Shown piece after piece: positions 1 through 11,462 of a stretch of 64,000 nt of DNA (positions within the stretch are counted from its first letter, which is position 1; every line of letters starts with the position of its first letter). The DNA is taken from positions 2,880,491 to 2,944,490 of the forward strand of contig NC_031771.1 in NCBI RefSeq assembly GCF_001522545.3. The letters run 5' to 3'. Made by a program: the position numbers and the translations under genes. This DNA is from Parus major (lineage: Eukaryota; Chordata; Aves; Passeriformes; Paridae). The notes below the pieces were generated by a model. The model did no database searches. It had not been told where the DNA came from and worked only from the letters and a program-made list of their open reading frames with translations.

Positions 1-1582
1 TGATGGATTTGTTGTTTCCTCATACCAGGCTGCTGTTTCTGATTATTATAATTGGTTACTACTGGCAATACTGTATTTAGGAAAATTAGGCAATAAATTA
101 TATAGTTAATCATGTGGTCACAGGAACCATATAAACATCATATTACTCTGTCTAGGAAACTGCCTGCTGCTCTGCTTGGACACTTAAGTAGAAAATGAAT
201 AAAATCTTTCACCAGGCCAATGAATGTTGGTGTTATTTTACCACTGATGCCTCGTTTAGCTCGATGCCCCGCAGGCACAACCTGCTGAGACGCCAGCCCG
301 GCAGGGTTAGTTCAGAAACAGAGACAGCAGAGCCAAGGCAGAAATTCAGGTCAGGAAAGACCCCACTGCTGTAACCCCTGGGACAGTGAGGGAGGAAGGA
401 GGATCTGGGACCTCCTGTCCCAGCACTTCCAACCTCCTTCCCTCCTGGACCCATGCTAAACAGGCAAGCCAGAGTCTCACCCAATCTCCATCTGCTTGCC
501 ATTTGACTTTCCAGGGCTCATTAACTCTAATAACTCAATGCACTAAGTCAGAAACTGTGAAAATATTTTCTTTTTGGGTATTAATTGTGATCAAGAGGAT
601 CACATCTCTGCCACAGGGCAGAACTCCCTTCCCACCTCTTTAAAGGAGATGTACAGGAAAAAAAAAGGAAATTCATCAAGTGTTTTGGGCCCTATTCTGC
701 CTTCCCCCAGCTTCCTCTTCCCACTCTAATTTCCCTCAAGACATTGAAAAGGCTCATTGAAAACACAGCTGAGTGAGTGATATAGTATATTCAGGTTTGG
801 TTCACATGAGATTTGACTGGGTCAAAAGATTTCTTCAGAAAGTTTCCATTTCCCTTTGAGTGAGATGTACATACTAATGGGGAACTCCTGGTGTTTTTAA
901 GATGAGACAGATTCACATTCATGTTATTCCTTTTATTTTTTATGTATTCTTTCCACTGAGTTGCTGAAGGGAACTCAGGGTAGAAAACGCTGTTTAAAAA
1001 CAGGGTAAAATTTTGCTAATGCAGAAACACAGTAACTCCTGAGAAAAAATACCAGGAATTCTCCAGTATTCCCCTAATTGCAGGCTGAACTGATCCTGAG
1101 CCATGTCAGCTGTCAGAGGATGGCTCCTTTAGTTACACATAAATAACCTGAAGGCTCATCTGGCTGTACTTTCACAATTTCTAGCTAAAACTTCAACAGC
1201 AAAGTTTGCCAGCATGTTCTGTGATGTGTAACTTAAATTTGTATTGCTTCACAGAAATAGGTCAAGGATCTAATTTATTTGTTCCAATTAGTCTATTAAA
1301 TTGATGAACAATCTTCCTGCAAAGCTTTTTACTTGAAATATGTCTAAGAGGCAACATCATTTTAGCCATTCTAGTCTGGTGTGAGCTCAAGTTAAGTGAA
1401 TTTTGGGATTGCAGTCCAAGTCCAAAGCCAGGATGCTCAGAAAACAGAAACATGAGCCAAGATGACGAGAACAACCACTGCTAGAACGATCCCTTCTGTA
1501 AACAGAGAGCATCTCTAATTGTTGGGTCTGTTATCTACCCATGGTACCTGCCTTAATCAACAGCTATTGATTTACCTTCTAA
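1..1582. other. Noncoding AT-rich stretch, no gene seen
   Basis: Only short unrelated reading frames occur here, none over 90 codons and none resembling a known protein. There is a T/A-rich background with no clear repeat family. I see no promoter-like CpG cluster, no RNA gene and no mobile-element end that I can name. Confidence 0.6.
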
Positions 1583-1703
1583 TTATAGAACCCTACAATC
1601 GTTTAGGATGGACAAGACCTATAATACCCATCTCTCACTGAGCACTGCCAATGCCACTGCTAAATCATGTTCCCAAGTGCCACATCCACAAGCCTTTAAA
1701 GAA
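1583..1703 (-). mobile_element. CR1 LINE 3' tail, truncated
   Basis: Read on the plus strand, the segment follows the antisense of the avian CR1 3' end. It begins with the degenerate terminal repeat (TATAGAACCCTACAATCG), then GTTTAGGATGGACAAGACCT, the 'GAGCACTGCCAATGCCACTGCTAAATCATGT' type block and CCCAAGTGCCACATCCACA. The element is therefore in sense on the minus strand. Only the last 120 or so bases remain, which is typical 5' truncation. The many mismatches suggest an old copy. The match is from memory of the family and was not computed. The higher boundary is approximate, since similarity fades after about 1700. Confidence 0.82.
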
Positions 1704-4700
1704 GCTCATTAATTCTGCCAAAATGAGTAACCAGCTAAAATTAATTCCACTTCTAAATATTAAAGCATTGTCCAAAGTGGCTACGCTGCAGAACGCTCCA
1801 GGCTTTGCTATGACTCTTTCCTCCCTAAGGAGAGAGCTGTGTGCAAGTTAATTTTTACTCATGCTAAAACCAGCACTAAGATATGGAGTAAATACACATT
1901 AATCCCAACCATTTATTCCTCCAATTCAGCAAATCTCATTCTGTTAGTCTTTGGCCACTGACATGAAAGATAGAGAATATTTCCTATATTAATTCGTAAT
2001 TAATTCATTCGCTACACATTAAATGCTTATATTAACAAACTACATCTTTACACTTTTTATAGTGATTACATTGTTGGAAGTTTATGAATTTATGAGTATT
2101 AATTTTAAAATTATATATAACATATCTATATGAAAACAATAATGTAACCATTCTGCAAGCCTGAGGAGGCACACCTCTCCTTTCTCCTGCTATCCTTACT
2201 TGAAGAAGTTCACAACCCTAAGAACTCTTACAAGGGAGAAAAATTGAAGTGATGAACATCACTATAAAGGGAGTAAGGTCATGCTAAAATAACAGTGCAG
2301 AACAACAAAAGCCTAAGAGATATTAATCATGCACAGCTAATACCAAAATTCAAAGGCTTGTCAGAAGCCAGGCAAGTCCATGTTAATTTCGCAGGGACGA
2401 TTAAAAGAGAACAACAGCAGCCTTGTTTGTAGTGACAATAAACCCATGAAATAGCAACACACAAAATAAAAAGATACAGCACAGGAAAATGTAAGTAGAT
2501 TAACAACATTTCAAATTGCAAAAACCACGGAGTTTTTATACAATGCCACTACACACTATCTAATACTGCTGAGTGGGAGCACCAACAAAACAGAGAAAAG
2601 GATTCAGGGTATAGAAAAGGCTGTAATGTGTAGTGGGGAAATCATCCAAGTCCTCCTGATAGCTGCACCCCTGTGATCTCCATAGGCTCAACATGTCACA
2701 GCGAGCCCAAGAGAGGAACTCAATCCCCTTCTCTGCAGCTCTGGTACAATCTGAGGACCAAAACTTTTAAGGAATTGTTCTGCCATGCAGAAACAAGATG
2801 TACTACATGGAAGAAGACGGTTATTTAACTGGGTTCAGGCTGGAAGCCTCGACTCAAATCTCCTAAATCTATGACAAAAAATACGTAGCAGGTTAAGCTT
2901 TCCCAAGCCCCTGGAATGATCTTACACTGAACTAGGGCTCTCTTACTTTTCCTCCCCTTGTTTTTCTTAATGTTCTACATTGCTGGGTTGAGACAGCCAA
3001 TACACACAGCCTTGCAGAGTTAATACAAATATAGCTGCCATCAGAATATGCTTTTTCTTTAATTTTTAATTAATACTAACAATATTGAATCATGTGAACC
3101 AAACAATATGGCACAGTGGGAATTCAAGGATATCTGTATTACTCACAGACAGTTTTAATACTGGGTCTACTCTGCCTTTCAGGCCTAATCTTTAGGTGGT
3201 GCATTGTTATAAATCCCTTGGGGTAGGTGCTCTCCACTCCAAAATCGTTAGAAAGTGCTGGGTTGTAATTCAATGCCTTGTCTCTCTACTTACTGGATAT
3301 GTGCCAGTGCACAAACTGTATTGACAGGTGAAAGAAATGGCAGTCAAGAGCTTAAATAACTTCAAAAACCCAACTCAAGGACCACAGCGAGATACATGGA
3401 GATTGGGAGCTCTAATAGAAAAGCACATTTATTAAATGGTTTTCCTAAATTCTTCATTTATCTAACGCAAGTGTGAAGACCGAATACCAAACAGCAATTT
3501 TTTATCTGTTTTCTACACTCATATTGGAGCATGTACTAAAACATTATGTCATCATGAATACAAATAATGTCCAGCAGAACATGTTGTGGTGCAGCCAGAG
3601 TTGATGTTCTTCAAACCAATTATTCCATGTTGCTTTTCACATATCTGTTTCTCTCAGCTGTCAAACTTGGGCTCAATTTTCACATATTAGCCTGTGCTAC
3701 TGTTCCAAATTAAAACAAATTGTGAGCTCCCTGACCTGGTATTTGCTTTTTTCCAGTCAGCTCATGGCACAGCTCAGTGTAGAGTGGAAAGCATGTCATT
3801 ACAACCCAGTGAAATTGAGCAAAGCTAAATGCTCTGTGCTAAATGAATTTTTCCCAGGACAGACTGCTTAACATAGCAGATTTTTTTCTACTGACATGTA
3901 AAAGTATGGTATTGTTTTGTTCTTCAAACACCTGAAAAGCTCCCAAGGTTGGCAGGAAGAGTTAAGTCCTAATCCTCTAAGTAGACTCTCCCAAATACAC
4001 AATTGTTTGGTCTGTATTTCCATTTCAATTCATAAACTTACTTGCTGGATATACCAGTTAAAAAAAAACCAAAAAAACACAACTCTGTTAAAATCATAAC
4101 ACAGAATTAAATCAAATACCATCTTTAATTAACTTGTGTTTTAATCCACTCCTTGGTAATTCAGGACTAATCTATACCACATTTAAAGTTTGTTTCAAGA
4201 CTGCTCACCAAACTGTTGGAAAAATGGTGACACACAATGAATTAGTCATTCCAAGTTATTTCTGCTCCTTTGTTTTCTACACAAACAAAACCTAGGATGG
4301 TCTTTAACAGTTCCTCCATACCCTTACAACAGCCCTGATTAAAAGAAAGATCTACTTCATACTCCAAAGGGTTTGTCACTGCTATTTTGACAATAGAAAG
4401 TGTAGAGAAAACATTTTTGCAAAAGGACAAAGGAACCAAGCAGTACAAATGTCACAATAATCAATTTTCTCAAATTCCTTTATAATCTATAAATGGTTGT
4501 AGTTTCTATAACATTGGAGTCTGATGTAGCACATCTTACTGATACAAAATACTGTCTGTAAAAACCAAAATTTCCAATAGAATTACTCACACGAGTGAAA
4601 GCTGTTGACTATGGCTGCCTAAACCCACCTAAACCTCCAAGGTCAGCAGCTTCACATTGGTGAACTCTTTTGCTGATTGTATTACCCCAGGCAGCTATTT

Positions 4701-5319
4701 CACTTACACACCTTACCAACATTCCTCACTTACATGCAGCTTAAAAACCATTTTCAATAATTTCTCTGAGTGGAAGCATGCTACAGAATATAATACAGTT
4801 TCTTTAATTCAACTCAAAAGTTTGATCAAAATACTACTTCCTCAAAATACCAAAAAGCTAAAAATAGTTTAAGAACCCCTCCTACTGAATAGCCTCTTTT
4901 CCACAGTCATTTGCAGCGTGATGATGAAATGAGACAAAAACATAAAGGGGAAACCCATATGATAAAATACCAAAGCAAGTATTAGTCATAAGATCATAAA
5001 GTGACAGCATTATCACACAAAGAGAACTAAGATGAAAACAGAATCAGACCAACCTGAAATAGAAACTCTTTCAATTTTTCTATCAAACATTCAAGTGATA
5101 AAAAGTTCAGGGTAGGTCTCTGAAATGGGTTTTTAATCACTTGCTTATTTTATTTCCTCCTCTAATGGTATAATTACTCTCCACATGATGAATGAAAAAG
5201 CAGAGACCTGTCAGAGCCGTGTTCATAAGCAATCTTGCAGGACCAGATATGAACATAAAAGAGCCATGGAACACAGCAAGTGTCAAGAGGACACAAGCTG
5301 AGGGGCTGATTAGCTATTT
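1704..5319. other. Noncoding stretch, no gene seen
   Basis: AT-rich sequence with local A/T runs (around 2095-2130 and 3055-3075) and an A-rich stretch at 4050-4082. The small open frames are what chance gives at this composition. I recognise no repeat family, RNA gene or promoter. Confidence 0.6.
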
Positions 5320-5780
5320 TGATTCTATATTGAGAGGATCTGATCCATTAGCACAAGGAGATTAGAAATCACTCTGCTACAGCTGTGGTTCTATACTGCC
5401 TCCCTTTTTTTTTTAATTATTATTTTTAAAGTTCAGGTTTAGCTGATTCCCGAGTCATCGGCTCCAAGTGAAAAGGCAAAGCAATTAAAGAGAATTGCTC
5501 TAATAACACAGGAACACATGGAGTTAACAGATCCCTTAGACCACTTCCAAATTAAAAACATCAGCAAAGTCAAAACAAACTACAATGCTCAGGAATTACT
5601 GCATTTAGGTTTCAGCATCAGGAGAAATATTATTTATGCAAAATTAATAAGAATCTTGGTCTCTCTGTGAAATGCTACAAGGGAATTTCTTTTGTGCTGC
5701 TGATGTAATGGAATATTTATGAGCACTGGGAATCAGGGCAGTCAGAATTACGACAAAGAGAGGTCACAGAGGGTAGGATT
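5320..5780. promoter_or_regulatory. Possible conserved noncoding element
   Basis: Two complex, repeat-free segments (about 5320-5500 and 5560-5780) have homeodomain-type TAAT and AATTA cores, octamer-like ATTTATGCAAA near 5632 and an AGGTCA half-site near 5762. They contrast with the simpler A/T runs around them. This is an impression from texture and short motifs only. It could equally be ordinary unique sequence. Confidence 0.22.
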
Positions 5781-7254
5781 GCAAGGTTACATCAGTTGGG
5801 TTTTTTCTTTATATTTGTTTTTTATTGAATTTGCGCAACATGCCTCTTCACAGGTATTTTTATTGTCCTGAACAAATAAAAAAGGGACTGTTGTGAATTT
5901 GTCTGGATATGACCTGGATACCTGCACTGCAATAGCCATCTTAATTTATTTTTATTAACTATTTTTTAATAACTATCTCCATTTGCACCAGCACCAACAC
6001 ACACACAAAGACCCCACTGCTCCAGTGCATCTTGGTTTTAACCACAAAACTGCTTAAAGCTAAACATCAAAACTAAAGAACAACAAAGGGATCACACTGA
6101 GCCGGGCACATCGGGAATGTATAAAAAGTGGATGGACACAACAGTAGTCACTACAGGAGGAATATTTTAATGCTCTTTTTTATTCCATATACAGTTATCA
6201 AAAACTTTAAAACAGCAACCAAAGCAAAAAAAATCCTCTCAGATCAAATTTGCAGAGCATTAAAATATATATTATTATAATATATATATACACACTTGCA
6301 TAGAATACAAAATGCCTTGACCTTCAGTAATGTTTCAATGTTTTGTTCATAAACTGGGGCAGAGTCCTTTTAGTACTTAATTGGCAAGAAGATGCAAAGT
6401 TTACAGTGCTACTGGAACATGCACCCATCTTCTGTTGTTTTCCTTTGTGTCTACACAAATGACCCAATTTAGCAGGGCACTGAGGGAATCTCTCCAGATG
6501 GGCAAAGTTCATGAAAATATTCATAGGAGGAAAGGTATGTCATTATCCCCAGGCCCTGGGATTGTAATTAGAAAGATCCCTCTTTTTTAGCAGATGGGTC
6601 TCCTGGCTTCTTTCCAGTCTACACTTCATGTTGTCTATTGTGGCAAACCCAACTGTTAAGGAAAGAACTAAAATAAAGCATTTTCTAGTTTGGACAGAAC
6701 CAACTCTCATATAGGAATGTGATTTTTTTAATCAGTTTGAAATAAGAGGCACGAAGGTTCAGTCAATTGCTGGCTGGCTATAGGATTATCCAAACAAGGA
6801 TAGCTGGATCACAGCTCGTTCCACACTGCAGGGACATGGTCATTATTCCGTGACAAGCCGGTGATCCCTTTCTAACTCCTCCAAGACAAGGAACTGTCAT
6901 AAGAAATGTGTGTTTATACACAGCCTTTGTCAGCAGCCCTAGCAGGAAGATCAGACAAGAACTGAAGGGCCTGTTCACTTCTCTAACAGCTTTGCCAAGT
7001 CAAAGCCAGCCTGGAAGCTTGCACCAGAGCTATCTGCTGTCCCAGTAAACGGAAACCTTCCAGGCTGTTCAGTTCACCCTGAAGACAGGCATTCTCTCCC
7101 AGCCCCACCAAACAAACCCAACCCAAAGGACACTGTTTCCAGGCCGGCTGGAAAGTAGCTAAGTGATGAAACAGAATCACAGTGCCTGTGGAATAATAGC
7201 TAAGAAGGAAGGACACCATACCAACATCCATGAAGCAAAGAACATTTTAAGGAA
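5781..7254. other. Noncoding stretch with a TA microsatellite
   Basis: It contains the TA-rich tract listed separately at 6261-6295 and otherwise unremarkable unique sequence. The open frames, on both strands, overlap one another and resemble no protein family. Confidence 0.55.
6261..6295. repeat. TA-rich microsatellite
   Basis: About 35 bases of almost pure A/T, ending in an uninterrupted (TA)6 run that passes into CACAC. This is a simple repeat and probably length-variable. Confidence 0.8.
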
Positions 7255-7680
7255 CCTAACGGCGGGCGCAGCAGAAGCAGTGTCATAAATCTTTGTGTGC
7301 TGTTTGAGCAGCATTTCCCCAGTGTGTTCTGACAAGAACCAAAGCCTGCATGAAAACACCGCTCAGACTCCAAAGCCCGTCCGGTCTCTGCAGCGAGCGG
7401 AGCTTGTCAATTAACGTGAACTGTGGAGATGATCCGAGAGATGGGGATCCGCCTGCCGCAGCTCCCCGGAGCCCGTCAGCCTCATTTTACACAGCCTATT
7501 AGAACAGCTATTAGACGGTGTCGATTTTCCCTCACTGTTACAGCCGAACAAATAATGAGAAAAATTAGATGCAAACATCCCCATGACTCCTGTATGATTC
7601 TGCTTGAACTGCGTCTCCATATTTGCAGTTTGATTATCGTGGATTCCTGACATTTTAAGGGAGGAGTCTGCTCTCAGCAT
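7255..7680. promoter_or_regulatory. CpG-retaining block, possible enhancer or minor promoter
   Basis: In an AT-rich, CpG-poor neighbourhood this block holds roughly 20 CpGs, most of them in 7260-7480. Its right half (7480-7660) is complex low-CpG sequence with homeodomain-like ATTAGA and AATTAG cores and the octamer-like ATGCAAAC at about 7570. CpG retention next to TAAT-rich sequence is the usual look of a constrained vertebrate regulatory element. Open frames cross it on both strands but lack any protein-family signature and contradict one another. Function is inferred from composition only. Confidence 0.4.
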
Positions 7681-8449
7681 CCTCTCAGGACCACAAAGTA
7701 AATCTCACTATCAACAGCAATTTTCATGGGAGGAGGGGGGATTATTATGCACAAAATTATGATAAATAACAAACAAGTTTCTTAAAACTGCAATCTGTTT
7801 GCAGACAATCTGCAATCAAGAAAGGAGGCTCATTCATCAAGCAAATTGTTACTGGAAATTGTCTTCCTCAGCTATAATCACACACCCAGGGCACTTGCAA
7901 ACAGAGGTATGAGAATCCTAGCACCAATTCCTGCTTTTATCTGCTTGTCCCCAAATGTACATTTAATTTAGGAACTTTGTATGTGGAATGAGTACTACAA
8001 AACATGCAATCTCAAGTAATGAACTTCAGAGCTAGCACAGCACACACCCACCGAAGGCTCAGGCCTGTCATACTTATTTGGGTTCTGCCATAGCTTCCAC
8101 TCTGCTCTCAGTCTCCAACTCCCCCTCAGAAGCTGGAAAAAAGCTTCTAGAATGATTTTGGAGGGAGATCAGTCATTTTGGCAGAATTGCTTCTGTCTGG
8201 CACGTAATTCGTTTACTTGAGGAAAATCATTTGCTCCCTATTCGCCCACAAGCTCCTCTGTGTACACTGAGCATCCTGAGAGGAAAGATAGCTGGAGGTT
8301 AAAATTAGCAAGGAATGCAGATGCCATTGTCTCCTCTCATTACCTCCTCCCACGGTGCTCAAGCCCAAACCGAGAGGGGCTGGAAAACACAAATCTAAAG
8401 CACAAAGAAAAAGAAGAACATAACAAAAATAATCCCTCTTCAAAATGAC

Positions 8450-8600
8450 AGATCCATCAGACTTTTCTGGACAGTGACAACTCTGCAGATAATTCTCCGA
8501 GCAGTAATGACAGTATGTGGCTTCATTAGCATCTTAGGGTTGTTACTTGCCATTACTTCACGCTAGGATTAGATTCCATTATCTCAAGACAAGAAAATCA
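8450..8600. promoter_or_regulatory. Possible conserved noncoding element
   Basis: A repeat-free 150-base stretch with GGATTAGATT and CATTAGCATC homeodomain-type cores and a scattering of CpGs. There is no coding potential. It is flagged on sequence texture alone, so it is weak. Confidence 0.18.
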
Positions 8601-8894
8601 GGAGTACAGGACAATTAACACTTCAAATGACTTGAAAGAAAACAAGGAATCTTCTGAATAGTCTGTTTCTAGGATGATGTGCTGTAAACAACAACGTCAG
8701 CACTGACTTCAGCTCAGCTGCCACAGAAAAAAGAGCGTCTGTTTTTCTTCTTGGCAAATATTGATCACCACTGAAACGTTCTCATATATTTGAGATACAC
8801 CTTTCAAAAATAAAATTACCAAAAAAAATCATTCCTACAGCTACATGTTCAAACAATTTTCAGAGATCTATGTCTAGCCTGACAAAACAGTGAA

Positions 8895-8916
8895 TACAAA
8901 TACAATACAATACAAT
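8895..8916. repeat. (TACAA)n pentanucleotide repeat
   Basis: Four consecutive TACAA units, the first with one extra A. It is short and may be polymorphic. Confidence 0.8.
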
Positions 8917-11358
8917 GAATTGTAGCACCTTGAAAAACATTTCTCCTCAGAGGGTCCCCTCTGTACATCCAGAGAGCAATAATACCTGGGTTTTTAGGAC
9001 ACTGCTCTTGGCTGTGTTCAAACCTTACCCATGCAAAATGTGACCAATGAAACACCTCTGAAGGCAAACAAAACAATGCACTGATCCATAATTTGTAGTC
9101 ATGTCAGGCCATATGTGTTACTGTGAAAATGGGAAAAAATATACATACTCAAATTTTTGAGTTGTCTGTGTATGGAGAGAAAAAAACTGGCATTACTGCT
9201 CTGGTGTAACCAATTCTAACACATAAAATTTCTTGTACTTTTACCCAATATACTAATGCTATACAGACCTGCTAACTGCACTGGCTTGCAGGCAGCTCTC
9301 AACAACACCAAGACAGTGCTTCTAAAATGTGTCAGGATCCTTAATAGTGCAAAATATTTTGAGTAAATTAATTATTCTATCAAACAGCTGACAGCAACAT
9401 AAAGGGTCAGGGTTTACACACACAAAAGGACTCCTCTTGAAAAATGACTCGGCCATCTCCTGCTCCCAGACAGAAAGCAAGAAAAATGAGGTCTACATTG
9501 CCCTCAAATAACCTAAATAAGCAGATCTTTGCTTACCCAGAAGGACTTGAGATACTACCAAAGGGAGGGTGGAAGAAAAATCTTTATTACTTTAATCAAG
9601 ATATCAAGGCAAGCCAGCTCTTGATCACAGGGTTTACCCAGAAATTCATAAGCCTCCCATAACATAATCCCTATTAAAAAAAAGATACAAAAACGTGGTT
9701 TGTTAATATAAGTATTTCATTAATAATGAATTACTTACAAATTAACATACATAAAATGTTCTGCACTTCTGTAAGCCTCCAGTATCTTCCATTAAATACA
9801 TTCATGGAGATTTCTGTTCAAATCCAACACTACCGCCTATTCATAATTTAAAAAGCAAGGAAAAGATGCCATTCTTGGATGGCATCACTTTGTAGCACAA
9901 AGTTGTTTAACACAGTGTCACTGGTCACATAAAAGCAGGCAGCTTCACTGGCTCTTGGGTTATCACAGATTTACTACCAACTTCAACAGACTGGGTCCAG
10001 ACTCCATATTTACAGTGGAAAAGGCTCCACAGGATAACAAAAGCCATCATCTCACCAGATTTCTTCAGACTATTTGAGTGATGACACAGAGAGAAAGGGA
10101 CAGGAAGCCAACAACTTCCCAGAAAACAATGTTCCTGGCTTACACAGCTTAAGTTATCTTATAAGGAATAACTCCAAAACCATTAAAAATTCAATTACTG
10201 GAATGAGAAGTCCAGCAATTTTCAATTCCAAAAGCTGACACTGCTAACAAAGAACAGCAGTAGGTTTTGAAAAGATAGAAAGAGCAATAATAAAATTAAG
10301 GATAAAACATTTCCTTTTCAATTAAAGACTAGAACGGAACAGAAATTGAGAAGCAGAGATATGTTGGGATTGTGACCCCTGAAACTCTGTATAGCTTAAT
10401 GCCAGGCTCTGAACTGAGCTACTGCAGTCTCAAAGGGGCATTCCTCAATTGGCTGAGGTTTAATGCAGCCAAGGGATTCCACAGGCATTAGTATTGATGA
10501 GGACAGGAGGTTATAAAGCATGCGCTCTCTAGGAGTAAAAAGGGAAATGAAATTATGCAGCTTCTTTCTTCCCCTGCCCTCGGCAGATCCTGCAGACTCA
10601 TTATCAGTGCTCTTGACAGCTGGGAATCCATCTAGAGCTTGGAATGCTGTGCTAGAACATCCCACCCCTGTGGCTGAGGAGACACTGGATCTATACAATA
10701 GCAAACACTGACTTATTTCCAACAGAGGCTAATACTGGCCATTAGCTGTGCTATCTGAACCTCTGGAAAGTATGCCAAATTCACAGCTATAGACATGGAA
10801 TAACCACTGGGACACTATAAAAAAGATGAGCACTTGTACACAGCCCCATTACACATAGGGTCACCTAATGGATTTCTCTACCTGCCCAGAAGAGCATGCA
10901 ACGTGATTTTCCACCCTGCCAATCAACCCAGGAGTCACATCTGTGAAACTAGGGAGCCATTCCCTTGACCTTCCCTCACACAGAATGAAAAGAGTGCTTG
11001 TACTAAAGCATTGGGGAATAGGTTTGTGCTCTAACAGCTGATGGCAGCTGAGTTGCTGTGGTCACTTCCCTGCTGACCTTCTTTCATTCGTTATCTGTAG
11101 TGCACGTTTCCCAAAGATCCAAATTAAGTTGGAAGTTCACTGTTCAGCACTGCAGCAAAGACACGTGCTTAACCAGGATGCACTGACCCTCACTTAAGGA
11201 GACATTATAAAGCTTGGGAAAAGATTCCAAGACCTAGATACCATAGCAAATCCTCCCAAGTATAAATTACAGCCTTTACCTTTTATTTAAGGATATGGTA
11301 CAAAGTTATCCCAGGGACCTGCAACTCCCACCATAATGCACTGGGCAAGAAGAATAAA

Positions 11359-11462
11359 CCTTTCTCCACCTTTCCCTACTCATTCTTCCTTTATTTGTCT
11401 TCTCCTGTCTTGCCTCACTCTTCCTCACCCCATTCCTATACCTTTTCCCTCCTCCATTTCTG
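11359..11462 (+). repeat. Polypyrimidine tract
   Basis: About 100 bases of C and T with only scattered purines, carrying irregular CTTCC and CCTCC words. Such tracts are low-complexity sequence. It is not a clean mirror repeat, so a triplex claim is not supported. Confidence 0.6.

Larger units (their letters stand above)
7681..11358. other. Noncoding stretch, no gene seen
   Basis: Unique AT-rich sequence with the pentamer repeat at 8895-8916 and a complex segment at 8450-8600 listed separately. The frame at 10396-10722 (minus, 108 codons) has no recognisable domain and no splice context I trust. I see no named transposon. Confidence 0.55.
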
